Below are positions 19,833-29,195 of a stretch of DNA of 64,000 bases, in pieces (position 1 is the first letter of the stretch; the number at the start of each line of letters is the position of its first letter). Origin of the DNA: Pseudomonas neuropathica (GTDB taxonomy: Bacteria; Pseudomonadota; Gammaproteobacteria; Pseudomonadales; Pseudomonadaceae); contig NZ_JACOPX010000002.1 in the NCBI RefSeq assembly GCF_015461835.1, positions 248,001 through 312,000 of the forward strand, in the 5' to 3' direction. Position numbers and translations under genes: made by a program. Below the pieces are notes generated by a model. The model was not told the DNA's origin. It ran no database searches and saw only the letters and a program-made list of their open reading frames with translations.

Positions 19833-21284
19833 ATGCATCAAATGACTCTGGCCGAGATCGCCCGCGGTCTCGCCGATAAAAAGTTTTCCTCCGAAGAGCT
19901 GACCAAAGTCCTGCTGGCGCGCATCACCCAGCTCGATCCGCAGCTCAACAGTTTCATCAGCCTCACCGAAGAGCTGGCGCTCGAGCAGGCGAAAGCCGCC
20001 GATGCACGCCGCGCCAACGGTGAGAGCGGCGCCCTGCTCGGTGCGCCGATCGCTCACAAAGACCTGTTCTGCACCCAGGGCATTCGCACCAGCTGCGGCT
20101 CGAAGATGCTCGACAACTTCAAAGCCCCGTACGACGCCACCGTGGTCGCGAAGCTGGCGGCTGCCGGCGCGGTGACTTTGGGCAAGACCAACATGGACGA
20201 ATTCGCCATGGGGTCGGCCAACGAGTCGAGCTGGTACGGCGCGGTGAAAAACCCGTGGAACCTGGAACACGTGCCGGGCGGTTCGTCCGGTGGTTCGGCA
20301 GCCGCCGTTGCCGCTCGTCTGTTGCCAGCGGCCACCGCCACTGACACCGGTGGTTCGATCCGTCAGCCCGCCGCGTTCACCAACCTCACTGGCCTGAAAC
20401 CGACCTACGGTCGTGTTTCGCGCTGGGGCATGATCGCTTACGCCTCGAGCCTCGATCAGGGCGGGCCGTTGGCACGCACTGCCGAAGACTGCGCAATTTT
20501 GTTGCAAGGTATGGCTGGCTTCGATCAGAACGACTCGACCAGCATCGATGAGCCGGTGCCGGATTATTCCGCCAGCCTGGGCGACTCGCTGCAAGGCCTG
20601 CGCATCGGCGTGCCGAAGGAATACTTCAGCGCCGGTCTCGACCCACGCATCGCCGAGCTGATCCAGAACAGCATTAAAGAGCTGCAGAAGCTCGGTGCGG
20701 TGATCAAGGAAATCAGCCTGCCGAACATGCAGCACGCAATTCCTGCGTACTACGTGATCGCGCCGGCAGAAGCCTCCTCGAACCTGTCGCGTTTCGACGG
20801 CGTGCGCTTCGGCCATCGCTGCGAGAACCCGGAAAACCTGATCGACCTGTACAAGCGCTCCCGTGGCGAAGGCTTCGGCGCGGAAGTGCAGCGCCGGATC
20901 ATGGTCGGTGCCTACGCGCTGTCCGCCGGTTACTACGACGCCTACTACCTGAAAGCGCAGAAGATCCGTCGCCTGGTGAAGAACGACTTCATGGCTGCCT
21001 TTAATGAGGTCGACATCATCCTCGGCCCGACCACGCCGAACCCGGCCTGGAAACTCGGCGCCAAGAACAGCGACCCGGTCGCTGCCTATCTGGAAGACGT
21101 CTACACCATCACCGCCAACCTCGCGGGCCTGCCGGGCCTGTCGATGCCGGCCGGTTTTGTCGACGGTCTGCCGGTGGGCGTGCAGTTGCTCGCGCCGTAT
21201 TTCCAGGAAGGTCGCCTGTTGAACGTTGCCCACCAGTATCAGCTCAACACTGACTGGCACACCCGCACCCCAACCGGCTTCTGA
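19833..21284 (+). CDS. gatA: Aspartyl/glutamyl-tRNA amidotransferase subunit A
   Basis: A 483-residue amidase-signature enzyme that releases ammonia from glutamine for the GatB transamidation step. The Ser-cisSer-Lys triad is visible: Lys in [11 protein letters not shown], and the serines in the [13 protein letters not shown] and [11 protein letters not shown] blocks. Length and motifs are standard. It is the second gene of gatCAB. Confidence 0.97.
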   Translation: MHQMTLAEIARGLADKKFSSEELTKVLLARITQLDPQLNSFISLTEELALEQAKAADARRANGESGALLGAPIAHKDLFCTQGIRTSCGSKMLDNFKAPYDATVVAKLAAAGAVTLGKTNMDEFAMGSANESSWYGAVKNPWNLEHVPGGSSGGSAAAVAARLLPAATATDTGGSIRQPAAFTNLTGLKPTYGRVSRWGMIAYASSLDQGGPLARTAEDCAILLQGMAGFDQNDSTSIDEPVPDYSASLGDSLQGLRIGVPKEYFSAGLDPRIAELIQNSIKELQKLGAVIKEISLPNMQHAIPAYYVIAPAEASSNLSRFDGVRFGHRCENPENLIDLYKRSRGEGFGAEVQRRIMVGAYALSAGYYDAYYLKAQKIRRLVKNDFMAAFNEVDIILGPTTPNPAWKLGAKNSDPVAAYLEDVYTITANLAGLPGLSMPAGFVDGLPVGVQLLAPYFQEGRLLNVAHQYQLNTDWHTRTPTGF

Positions 21285-21294
21285 GGAGACACAC

Positions 21295-22740
21295 ATGCAA
21301 TGGGAAGTCGTGATCGGGCTGGAGATTCACACTCAGCTCACTACCCGGTCGAAAATCTTTTCCGGTAGTTCCACCACGTTCGGTTCCGAGCCGAACACCC
21401 AGGCCAGCCTGATCGACCTGGGCATGCCCGGCGTTCTGCCGGTGCTGAACCAGGAAGCGGTGCGCATGGCGGTGATGTTCGGTCTGGCGATTGACGCCGA
21501 GATCGGTCAGCACAACGTGTTCGCCCGCAAGAACTACTTCTACCCGGACTTGCCGAAGGGCTATCAGATCAGCCAGATGGAATTGCCGATCGTCGGCAAG
21601 GGTCACCTGGACATCGCCCTGGAAGATGGCACGGTCAAACGTGTCGGCATCACCCGCGCGCACCTGGAAGAAGACGCCGGCAAGAGCCTGCACGAAGAAT
21701 TCAACGGTGCCACCGGCATCGACCTGAACCGTGCCGGCACACCGCTGCTGGAAATCGTGTCCGAGCCGGACATGCGCAGCGCCAAGGAAGCCGTGGCTTA
21801 CGTCAAGGCGATCCACGCACTGGTGCGTTACCTGGGTATTTGCGATGGCAACATGGCCGAAGGTTCGCTGCGTTGCGACTGCAACGTATCGGTACGCCCG
21901 AAAGGTCAGGTTGAGTTCGGCACGCGCTGCGAGATCAAGAACGTCAACTCGTTCCGCTTCATCGAGAAGGCGATCAACACCGAGATCCAGCGTCAGATCG
22001 AGCTGATCGAAGACGGCGGCAAAGTGATCCAGCAGACGCGTCTGTACGATCCAAACAAGGACGAGACCCGTCCGATGCGCTCGAAAGAGGAAGCCAACGA
22101 CTACCGTTACTTCCCCGATCCGGACCTGCTGCCGGTGGTCATCGAAGAGTCGTTCCTCGGCGAGGTGCGCGCCACCCTGCCGGAACTGCCACCGCAAAAA
22201 CGCGAGCGCTTCCAGAGCCAGTTCGGTCTGTCGGCCTACGACGCCAACGTGCTGGCCACCAGCCGTGAGCAAGCGGACTACTTCGAGAAAGTTGCAGCCA
22301 TCGGCGGCGACGCGAAACTGGCGGCGAACTGGGTGATGGTCGAGTTGGGCAGCCTGCTCAACAAGCAAGGCCTGGACATCGACGAATCGCCGGTTTCCGC
22401 TGAACTGCTGGGCGGCATGCTGCAACGCATCAAGGACAACACCATCTCCGGCAAGATCGCCAAAGTGGTGTTCGAAGCGATGGCCAACGGTGAAGGCAGC
22501 GCGGACGAAATCATCGAGAAACGTGGCCTGAAACAGGTTACCGACAGCGGTGCGATCTCGGCGGTACTGGACGAAATGCTCGCGGCCAACGCCGAGCAGG
22601 TTGAACAGTATCGTGCGGCGGATGAAGCCAAACGCGGCAAGATGTTCGGCTTCTTTGTCGGTCAGGCGATGAAAGCGTCGAAAGGCAAAGCCAACCCGCA
22701 GCAAGTGAACGAATTGCTGAAAAGCAAGCTCGAAGGCTGA
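21295..22740 (+). CDS. gatB: Aspartyl/glutamyl-tRNA amidotransferase subunit B
   Basis: A 481-residue subunit that binds the misacylated tRNA, activates the side chain with ATP and transfers ammonia. The N-terminal signature [12 protein letters not shown] and the [16 protein letters not shown] block are present, and the C-terminal tail domain ([12 protein letters not shown]) is complete. The start MQWEVVIGL was chosen because it is the family start and has GAGGAGAC just upstream; a longer frame runs into gatA. Confidence 0.97.
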   Translation: MQWEVVIGLEIHTQLTTRSKIFSGSSTTFGSEPNTQASLIDLGMPGVLPVLNQEAVRMAVMFGLAIDAEIGQHNVFARKNYFYPDLPKGYQISQMELPIVGKGHLDIALEDGTVKRVGITRAHLEEDAGKSLHEEFNGATGIDLNRAGTPLLEIVSEPDMRSAKEAVAYVKAIHALVRYLGICDGNMAEGSLRCDCNVSVRPKGQVEFGTRCEIKNVNSFRFIEKAINTEIQRQIELIEDGGKVIQQTRLYDPNKDETRPMRSKEEANDYRYFPDPDLLPVVIEESFLGEVRATLPELPPQKRERFQSQFGLSAYDANVLATSREQADYFEKVAAIGGDAKLAANWVMVELGSLLNKQGLDIDESPVSAELLGGMLQRIKDNTISGKIAKVVFEAMANGEGSADEIIEKRGLKQVTDSGAISAVLDEMLAANAEQVEQYRAADEAKRGKMFGFFVGQAMKASKGKANPQQVNELLKSKLEG

Positions 22741-22746
22741 TGAAAA

Positions 22747-22773
22747 TGGAGCCAGACAAACAGCCTGGCTCCA
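22747..22773 (+). terminator. Hairpin after gatB, weak terminator
   Basis: A 9-bp stem (TGGAGCCAG / CTGGCTCCA) begins 7 nt after the gatB stop. It is followed by TCCCCTG rather than a T-tract, so it may be a 3'-end stabiliser more than an intrinsic terminator. Confidence 0.5.
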
Positions 22774-22778
22774 TCCCC

Positions 22779-22866
22779 TGTAGGAGTGAGCCTGCTCGCG
22801 ATAGCGATTTGACAGTCACTTTTCCGGTGTCTGACATTGCGCTATCGCGAGCAGGCTCACTCCTGC
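22779..22866. repeat. REP inverted pair, GTAGGAGTGAGCC type
   Basis: Inverted copies of TAGGAGTGAGCCTGCTCGCG flank a short spacer, and the stem extends inward through CGATAGCG / CGCTATCG. It lies between gatB and the RlpA-like gene. Confidence 0.85.
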
Positions 22867-22888
22867 ATTTGTTTTTGGGAAACCTTGA

Positions 22889-23263
22889 ATGAAGCGTCTG
22901 CTCAGCCTTTTCGCCCTGCTCTCCTTGCTGGCCGGTTGCGCCAGCACCGATATCATCGACCCGCACGGTTACGACCAGACCGGTGTCGCCTCTTATTACG
23001 GTGCCAAGCACCACGGTAAACGGACCGCCAGTGGCGAGCCGTTCAACCAGAATTCCCTGACCGCCGCCCACCGCCAGCTACCCTTTGGCACGCGGGTGAA
23101 GGTCACCAACCTGAAAAACGATGAATCCGTTGTGGTCCGCATCAACGACCGTGGCCCGCATACCCGTGGACGCCTGATCGATGTGTCCCGCGAGGCTGCC
23201 GAACAACTCGGCATGCTGCGCAGCGGCACCGCGCGGGTTCGCGTGCAGGCCCTCGACGACTGA
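22889..23263 (+). CDS. Small RlpA-like double-psi beta-barrel lipoprotein
   Basis: A 124-residue lipoprotein: signal peptide MKRLLSLFALLSLLAGC with the lipobox cysteine at residue 17, then an RlpA-type double-psi beta-barrel (GVASYYGAKHHGKRTASGE, VVVRINDRGPHTRGRLIDVS). RlpA proteins cleave denuded glycan strands, and the catalytic His-Asp region appears present. There is no C-terminal SPOR domain, so it is shorter than septal RlpA and its localisation is unclear. It overlaps nothing and is followed 13-46 nt later by the exchanger gene. Confidence 0.88.
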   Translation: MKRLLSLFALLSLLAGCASTDIIDPHGYDQTGVASYYGAKHHGKRTASGEPFNQNSLTAAHRQLPFGTRVKVTNLKNDESVVVRINDRGPHTRGRLIDVSREAAEQLGMLRSGTARVRVQALDD

Positions 23264-23276
23264 TGGAGCGCTGACC

Positions 23277-24371
23277 ATTTTCGGATTAGCCGATTTACCC
23301 CTGATCAGTGTGATCGAACTGCTCGCTGGCCTATGCCTGCTGATCTTCGGCGCCGAACTGATGGTGCGCGCAGCGGTACGTCTGGCAGCACGCCTGCATG
23401 TGCGACCGCTGATCATCGGCCTGACCATCGTCGCCCTCGGCAGCAGCGCACCGCAAATGGCCGTCAGCCTGCAAGCGGCGCTGGCGCATAACCCGGACAT
23501 CGCCGTCGGCAGTGTGGTCGGCAGCAGCATCTTCAACATCCTTGTCACCCTCGGGCTTTCCGCGCTGATCATTCCTCTGCGCGTCTCGCGGCAACTGGTG
23601 CGCCTGGATATTCCGCTGATGATCGGTGCCAGCCTGCTGGTATTCGTGCTGGCATGGAATGAAGAGATCGGGCGCTTCGACGGCATCCTGTTGTTGGCGG
23701 CCTTGGCGCTGTATCTCGGTTTACTGCTGCGCCAGTCACGGCATTCGACGCGACCGCATTCGGAACAACCTGAAACGGCGCAAGCCTCGTGGTTCAGCAG
23801 CCTGCTGATGATTGTTATCGGTTTGGCGATGCTGGTGTTTGCCGGGCATCTGCTGCTGGGCGCCGCTGTCGTGGTGGCCACCGACCTGGGATTCTCCGAG
23901 CGAGTGATTGGCCTGACTGTGGTCGCCGTCGGCACGTCGCTGCCGGAACTGGCTACGTCATTGATCGCAGCCTTGCGCGGACAACGCGACATCGCCGTCG
24001 GCAACGTGATCGGCGCCAACCTGTTCAACCTGCTCGGGGTGCTCGGCCTGACCGCATTGATCGCACCGACGCCGCTGTCGGTGTCGCCGAACGCACTGGA
24101 TTTCGACCTGCCGGTGATGCTCGGCGTCGCCGCACTGTGCCTGCCGGTGTTCTATTCCGGCTACCGCGTGACGCGCGCCGAAGGTTTGCTGTTGCTCGGT
24201 TTGTACCTGGCGTACGGACTGCACGTGGTGTCGTTCACCACCGGCATGCCGCTGGCCGGCAAGCTTGAGCGGCTGATGCTGTTTTATGTCTTGCCGACGC
24301 TGTTGACGTTTCTGCTGTTCACGTCGATCCGCGCCTGGCACCGCCAACACCACAAAAGGGATATGCCATGA
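23277..24371 (+). CDS. Calcium/sodium antiporter of the CaCA family (start uncertain)
   Basis: A membrane protein of about 350-364 residues with two inverted alpha-repeats, LIIGLTIVALGSSAP and RVIGLTVVAVGTSLPELATS, as in YrbG/NCX-Mj exchangers. The first repeat reads SAPQMAVS where most exchangers have Glu instead of Gln. No ATG precedes the first membrane helix apart from one inside rlpA that adds implausible sequence. GTG at 23310 lacks a Shine-Dalgarno, whereas GGAG stands 8 nt before an ATT at 23277. The ATT position is given here tentatively; 23310 is the conservative alternative. The stop overlaps the next gene by 4 nt. Confidence 0.8.
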   Translation: MFGLADLPLISVIELLAGLCLLIFGAELMVRAAVRLAARLHVRPLIIGLTIVALGSSAPQMAVSLQAALAHNPDIAVGSVVGSSIFNILVTLGLSALIIPLRVSRQLVRLDIPLMIGASLLVFVLAWNEEIGRFDGILLLAALALYLGLLLRQSRHSTRPHSEQPETAQASWFSSLLMIVIGLAMLVFAGHLLLGAAVVVATDLGFSERVIGLTVVAVGTSLPELATSLIAALRGQRDIAVGNVIGANLFNLLGVLGLTALIAPTPLSVSPNALDFDLPVMLGVAALCLPVFYSGYRVTRAEGLLLLGLYLAYGLHVVSFTTGMPLAGKLERLMLFYVLPTLLTFLLFTSIRAWHRQHHKRDMP

Positions 24372-24745
24372 CCGAATCGAAGAAGTCCGGGGTTGAAGTC
24401 CGCCGCCAGGTAATGGGCGATGCGTTTGTTGATCGCGCGCTGGGCAACGCCACCGAGTTCACCCAACCGTTGCAGGATTTCGTCAATGAACATGCCTGGG
24501 GCGGCGTGTGGAATCGCGAAGGTCTGCCGTTGAAAACCCGCAGCCTGATCACCCTCGCCGCGCTGACGGCACTGAAGTGCCCGCAAGAGTTGAAAGGCCA
24601 CGTGCGCGGTGCGCTGAACAATGGCTGCACGGTCGACGAGATTCGTGAGGCGCTGCTGCATTGCGCAGTGTATGCCGGCGTGCCGGCGGCGATCGATGCG
24701 TTTCGCGCGGCGCAGGAAGTGATCGACAGTTACGAGAAAAGCTAA
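24368..24745 (+). CDS. Carboxymuconolactone decarboxylase family protein
   Basis: A 125-residue all-helical CMD-domain protein resembling PcaC (NREGLPLKTRSLITLAALTAL, LNNGCTVDEIREALLHCAVYAGVPAA). The AhpD-type CxxC pair is absent, which argues against a peroxidase role. No other protocatechuate-pathway gene is nearby, so a true 4-carboxymuconolactone decarboxylase function is unproven. It overlaps the exchanger gene by ATGA, implying co-translation. Confidence 0.82.
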   Translation: MTESKKSGVEVRRQVMGDAFVDRALGNATEFTQPLQDFVNEHAWGGVWNREGLPLKTRSLITLAALTALKCPQELKGHVRGALNNGCTVDEIREALLHCAVYAGVPAAIDAFRAAQEVIDSYEKS

Positions 24746-24819
24746 AAGATCGCAGCCTTCGGCAGCTCCTACATGGAAATGCGGTCTCCTGTAGGAGCTG
24801 CCGAAGGCTGCGATCTTTT
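24744..24819. repeat. REP inverted pair, GTAGGAGCTGCC type
   Basis: Perfect 30-nt inverted arms (beginning AAAAGATCGCAGCC and ending GGCTGCGATCTTTT) around a 16-nt loop. The A/T-rich ends make this a likely bidirectional terminator between the CMD gene and the convergent AEC permease gene; the left arm overlaps the CMD stop codon. Confidence 0.85.
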
Positions 24820-24829
24820 GATCTTGCCT

Positions 24830-25771
24830 TTATATCCACCCACCCCACTGCAAAACGAAAATCCCGACATTGGTGGTAATCGCCGCCATCAATGTGGTCA
24901 TCACGATAATCGCCGCCGCCAGTTCATGATTGCCCTGCGCCGCCCGGGCCATGACGAAACTCGCCGCCGCCGTCGGGCTGCCGAAGTACAGAAACAGAAT
25001 CCCCAGCTCCGCCCCGCGAAAGCCCCACAACCACGCACCCAGCGTCGCCAGCACCGGTAGACCGATCATCTTCACCAGGCTGGAACTGAGGGCCATGCTA
25101 CCGCTCTTGCGCAATGCCGCCAGCGACAACGTGCCGCCAATGCAGATCAGCGCCAATGGCAAGGTGGTCTGCGCCAGATACTGGCCGGAAGTTTCCAGCC
25201 AGCCCGGCAAACCGATCTTGAAATAGGCAAATGGCGCCGCCGCAATCACGCTGATGATCAACGGATTGCTGAACACGCTTTTGCAGATGCTCCACGGATC
25301 GGACTTGATCACCGGGCTGTACACCGCCAGCACGATGGTCGACAGCGTGTTGTAAAACAGGATCACCAGCGCCGCGAGAATCGCCCCGAGGGAAATCCCG
25401 TAATCGCCATACATGCTCGCCGCCAGTGCCAGACCGATCACGCCGTTGTTGCCGCGAAACGCGCCTTGGGTGTAGATGCCGCGATCGTCACGCGGGCATT
25501 TGAAAATCGCCCAGCCCCAGGCCAGGGCAAAACTCACCAGCGTGGCGAGGGAAAAATAGATCAGCAGGGACGGTTGCAACGCGGCGTGCAGGTCGGCGTG
25601 CAGAATGCCGAGGAACAGCAGCGCCGGCATGGTCACGTTGAACACCAGCGACGAGGCGGTGTGGATGAAATTGTCGTTGATCCAGTCGATGCGCTTGAGC
25701 AGCACACCGAGAAACAGCATGGCAAACACCGGCGCGGTGATGTTCAGGGTTTCGAGGAAGATTGCCAGCAT
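24830..25771 (-). CDS. AEC (auxin efflux carrier) family permease
   Basis: A 313-residue membrane protein with about ten hydrophobic segments in two halves (FLETLNITAPVFAMLFLGVLL at the N-terminus, TLPLALICIGGTLSL in the middle). Bacterial AEC members move malate, malonate or other carboxylates; no substrate can be assigned. The start MLAIFLETLN was chosen because the 12 residues before it are hydrophilic and non-conserved. It is monocistronic, between a REP pair and a tandem MITE array. Confidence 0.85.
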   Translation of the reverse strand: MLAIFLETLNITAPVFAMLFLGVLLKRIDWINDNFIHTASSLVFNVTMPALLFLGILHADLHAALQPSLLIYFSLATLVSFALAWGWAIFKCPRDDRGIYTQGAFRGNNGVIGLALAASMYGDYGISLGAILAALVILFYNTLSTIVLAVYSPVIKSDPWSICKSVFSNPLIISVIAAAPFAYFKIGLPGWLETSGQYLAQTTLPLALICIGGTLSLAALRKSGSMALSSSLVKMIGLPVLATLGAWLWGFRGAELGILFLYFGSPTAAASFVMARAAQGNHELAAAIIVMTTLMAAITTNVGIFVLQWGGWI

Positions 25772-25820
25772 GCCGGGGAGCCTTGGGTGAGCGTCGTTAG
25801 TGGCCAATGATAAAGCAAAA

Positions 25821-26140
25821 GCCCCTCACCCTAGCCCTCTCCCAGAGGGAGAGGGGACCGATCGGGGGATATTGCAGAAATCCATCGACCTGAAATGACT
25901 TCGTTGAATCCATAATCAACTCGGTATTTCAAGTCGATGTATAGCGCCAGACAACTCGATCAGCCCCTCACCCTAACCCTCTCCCCGAAGGAGAGGGGAC
26001 CGATCGGGGGATATTGCAGAAATCCATCGACCTGAAATGACTTCGTTGAATCCATAATCAACTCGGTATTTCAAGTCGATGTATAGCGCCAGACACCTCG
26101 GTCGGCCCCCTCTCCCTCTGGGAGAGGGCTGGGGTGAGGG
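25821..26140. repeat. Tandem MITE-like element A (two 142-bp units plus terminal repeat)
   Basis: Two nearly identical units start at 25821 and 25963 (period 142 bp). Each opens with CCCTCACCCTARCCCTCTCCC and a short GAGAGGGG hairpin arm, and carries an internal palindrome (CATCGACCTGAAAT / ATTTCAAGTCGATG). The array closes at 26140 with the inverted terminal repeat GGGAGAGGGCTGGGGTGAGG. It fills the gap between the AEC and garD genes. The core, read on the minus strand, contains GAAATACCGAGTTGA, shared with elements B and C. Confidence 0.85.
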
Positions 26141-26156
26141 CCAAGCCGATCAAGCA

Positions 26157-27710
26157 TCAAGTAATCGGCGCCGGGTTGAACAACGTAATGTCGTTATGCA
26201 GCTTGTGCTTCTCCGCCCATGTCTGCTGCTTGCCGCTCGCCACATCCAGGTAATAGTGGAACAGCTCCCAACCCAATTCCTCGATGGTCGCCCGCCCGGT
26301 AGCAATTCGCCCGGCGTCGATGTCGATCAGATCCGGCCAGCGCTGCGCCAATTCCGTACGCGTCGAGACCTTCACCACCGGCGCCATCGCCAACCCATAC
26401 GGCGTACCACGCCCGGTGGTGAACACATGCAGGTTCATCCCCGCCGCCAACTGCAACGTGCCGCAGACAAAATCACTGGCCGGCGTCGCACAGAAAATCA
26501 GCCCCTTCTGCTTGAACCGCTCGCCCGGGCCGAGCACGCCGTTGATCGCGCTGCTGCCGGATTTGACGATCGAACCCAGCGATTTCTCAACGATGTTCGA
26601 CAGCCCGCCCTTCTTGTTGCCGGGCGTGGTATTGGCGCTGCGATCCGCTTCACCCTTGGCCAGGTATCGGTCGTACCAGTCCATCTCGCGTACCAGTTCC
26701 TCGGCAACGGTTTTGCTTTCGGCGCGCGATGTCAGCAGATAAATCGCATCGCGCACTTCGGTGACTTCGGAAAACATCACCGTCGCCCCCGCGCGCAACA
26801 ACAAGTCCGAGGCATAACCCAACGCCGGGTTGGCGGTGATCCCGGAAAACGCATCGCTGCCGCCGCACTGCATGCCGAGGATCAACTCGGAGGCCGGCAC
26901 GGTTTCGCGGCGGCGCTGGTCGAGCTTCTTCAAACGGACTTCGGCCAGCGCCATGATCTGCTCGATCATCTCGGTGAAACCGTGACTGGAATCCTGCAGG
27001 CGATACAGCCATGGATCGCTGAGATCGACGGAGGCGTCGTCCTCGTGCATCACCTGCCCGGCCTGCAACTTCTCGCAGCCCAGACTGATCACCAGCGCTT
27101 CACCACCGAGGTTCGGGTTGCGCGCCAGGTTGCGCACGGTACGAATCGGGATATAGGCGTCAGTGGCAGTGATCGCCACGCCACAGCCATAACTGTGAGT
27201 CAGCGCCACCACGTCATCGACATGCGGGTACTTCGGCAGCAGTTCTTCCTTGATGCGTTTCACCGCGTGATCGAGCACGCCGGTGACGCACTGCACCGTG
27301 GTGGTAATGCCGAGAATATTGCGCGTGCCGACGGTGCCGTCAGCGTTGCGATACCCCTCGAACGTGAAGCCTTCCAGCGGTGCCTGCGCGTCCGGCACCT
27401 CGGTGGACAGCGGCAGGCTGTCCAGCGGCGGCGCGGTCGGCATGCGCAGTTGATCTTCCTTGACCCAACTGCCACGGCGAATCGGCTGCAACGCGTAGCC
27501 AATCACCTGACCGTAGCGAATCACCTGGCCGCCCTCGGGAATATCTTCGAGGGTGACCTTGTGACTCTGCGGCACAAATTCCAGCGTCACCAGGCCATCG
27601 GCAAACTCAGTGCCGGCCGGTGCGCCCTGGTCGTTGACCACGACCACCACATTGTCCCGCTCGTGCAGGCGGATGTGGCGCGGCGAGTCGGAATGTTCAA
27701 TCAACTGCAT
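26157..27710 (-). CDS. garD: Galactarate dehydratase
   Basis: A 517-residue UxaA-family enzyme that dehydrates galactarate (mucate) to 5-keto-4-deoxy-glucarate. The N-terminal SAF-like domain (about 15-90, [20 protein letters not shown]) and the C-terminal domain with the metal-ligand cysteines ([31 protein letters not shown]) are intact. Length equals the E. coli GarD class rather than the shorter altronate dehydratases. It is the last gene of the galactarate operon, 11 nt after gudP. Confidence 0.92.
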   Translation of the reverse strand: MQLIEHSDSPRHIRLHERDNVVVVVNDQGAPAGTEFADGLVTLEFVPQSHKVTLEDIPEGGQVIRYGQVIGYALQPIRRGSWVKEDQLRMPTAPPLDSLPLSTEVPDAQAPLEGFTFEGYRNADGTVGTRNILGITTTVQCVTGVLDHAVKRIKEELLPKYPHVDDVVALTHSYGCGVAITATDAYIPIRTVRNLARNPNLGGEALVISLGCEKLQAGQVMHEDDASVDLSDPWLYRLQDSSHGFTEMIEQIMALAEVRLKKLDQRRRETVPASELILGMQCGGSDAFSGITANPALGYASDLLLRAGATVMFSEVTEVRDAIYLLTSRAESKTVAEELVREMDWYDRYLAKGEADRSANTTPGNKKGGLSNIVEKSLGSIVKSGSSAINGVLGPGERFKQKGLIFCATPASDFVCGTLQLAAGMNLHVFTTGRGTPYGLAMAPVVKVSTRTELAQRWPDLIDIDAGRIATGRATIEELGWELFHYYLDVASGKQQTWAEKHKLHNDITLFNPAPIT

Positions 27711-27721
27711 GACGCCGCTCC

Positions 27722-29086
27722 TCAGGAATGCGCTTGAGACAATTTACCGCTGGCTTCAACACCGCCATTGGTTGGCGGCTCTTTGAGGACCACGCGTTTG
27801 ATCGGGCCAACGATGACCAGATAGCTGAACACCGCCACCAGTGCGTTGGCACCGACGAACACTAGCGCCCATTTGAACGAACCGGTGGAGCTGATGATGT
27901 AGCCAATCACGATCGGCGTGGTGATCGAAGCGATGTTGCCGAAAGTGTTGAACAGGCCACCGCTCAGGCCGGCGATCTGTTTTGGCGAAGTGTCGGAGAC
28001 CACTGCCCAACCGAGTGCGCCAACGCCTTTGCCGAAGAAGGCCAGAGCCATGAAGCCAACCACCATCCATTCCACATCAACGTAGTTGCAGGCGACGATA
28101 CTGCTGGAAACCAGCAGACCAGCGATGATCGGTGCCTTGCGGGCGAAGGTCAGCGAGTGGCCTTTGCGCAGCAGGTAATCGGAAATCACCCCGCCGAGCA
28201 CGCCGCCGATGAAGCCGCAGATGGCCGGCAACGAGGCGATGAAACCGGCCTTGAGAATGGTCATGCCACGCTCTTGTACCAGGTAGACCGGAAACCAGGT
28301 CAGGAAGAAATAGGTGATGCCGTTGATGCAGTATTGACCCAGATACACACCGAGCATCATGCGGTTGGTCAGCAGCTGACGGATGTAATCCCATTTCGGG
28401 CCATCAGCCTTTTTGCCTTGCTTGACGTCCATGTCGACCATGCCGCCGTTGTCGGCAATGAACTGCACTTCGGCTTCGTTGGCCAGCGGGTGTTGGCGCG
28501 GGCTGTGGATAACCTTCAGCCAGACCAGCGAGAAGATGATGCCAAGGATGCCCATGACGATGAACACGTGTTCCCAGCCGAAGCGATACACGATCCAGCC
28601 CATCAGCGGTGCGAACAACACGGTGGCAAAGTATTGCGCCGAGTTGAAGATTGCAGAAGCGGTGCCGCGTTCAGCAGTCGGGAACCACGCCGCGACAATG
28701 CGCGCGTTGCCCGGAAACGAAGGCGCTTCAGCCAGACCAACGAGGAAGCGCAGCATGAACAGCGCAACAATCGCCGTGGACATGCCGAACTCACCGACAA
28801 AGCCTTGCAGCACGGTGAACAGCGACCAGGTGAAAATGCTCAGGGCATAGACTTTTTTCGAGCCGAAGCGATCGAGCAGCCAGCCACCGGGGATTTGCCC
28901 GGCCACGTAGGCCCAACCGAATGCGGAGAAGATGTAGCCGAGGGTGACCGCGTCAATGCCCAGATCTTTTTGCAGGCTGGAGCCGGCGATGGCGATCGTG
29001 GCGCGGTCGGCGTAGTTGATCGTGGTCACCAGAAACAGCATGAGCAGGATCAAATAGCGGACGTGAGTCGGCTTGGACGATTGCAT
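27722..29086 (-). CDS. gudP: MFS hexarate transporter (glucarate/galactarate permease)
   Basis: A 454-residue major facilitator of the anion:cation symporter (phthalate permease/GudP) family with twelve predicted helices. The family motif between helices 2 and 3 ([14 protein letters not shown]) and the opening [20 protein letters not shown] are typical. Adjacency to garD and kdgD indicates uptake of galactarate and possibly glucarate by proton symport. Confidence 0.9.
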   Translation of the reverse strand: MQSSKPTHVRYLILLMLFLVTTINYADRATIAIAGSSLQKDLGIDAVTLGYIFSAFGWAYVAGQIPGGWLLDRFGSKKVYALSIFTWSLFTVLQGFVGEFGMSTAIVALFMLRFLVGLAEAPSFPGNARIVAAWFPTAERGTASAIFNSAQYFATVLFAPLMGWIVYRFGWEHVFIVMGILGIIFSLVWLKVIHSPRQHPLANEAEVQFIADNGGMVDMDVKQGKKADGPKWDYIRQLLTNRMMLGVYLGQYCINGITYFFLTWFPVYLVQERGMTILKAGFIASLPAICGFIGGVLGGVISDYLLRKGHSLTFARKAPIIAGLLVSSSIVACNYVDVEWMVVGFMALAFFGKGVGALGWAVVSDTSPKQIAGLSGGLFNTFGNIASITTPIVIGYIISSTGSFKWALVFVGANALVAVFSYLVIVGPIKRVVLKEPPTNGGVEASGKLSQAHS

Positions 29087-29149
29087 GTAGATGTACTCCC
29101 ACTGATTATTTTTATGCGCGGGTGAATCTTCTTTGGTGTTGCTTTTATT

Positions 29150-29184
29150 CCCTGTAGGAGCTGCCGAAGGCTGCGCCTACAGGG
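29150..29184. repeat. REP-derived short hairpin
   Basis: Arms CCCTGTAGG and CCTACAGGG enclose a GTAGGAGCTGCC-type REP core. It lies in the 109-nt gap between the dehydrogenase and gudP genes. Confidence 0.7.
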
Positions 29185-29195
29185 GTATTGCCTTA

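Noticed and set aside
25821..26140. CRISPR-like array
   Set aside because: Only two units of 142 bp with identical 'spacers'; unit structure is a MITE, not repeat-spacer.
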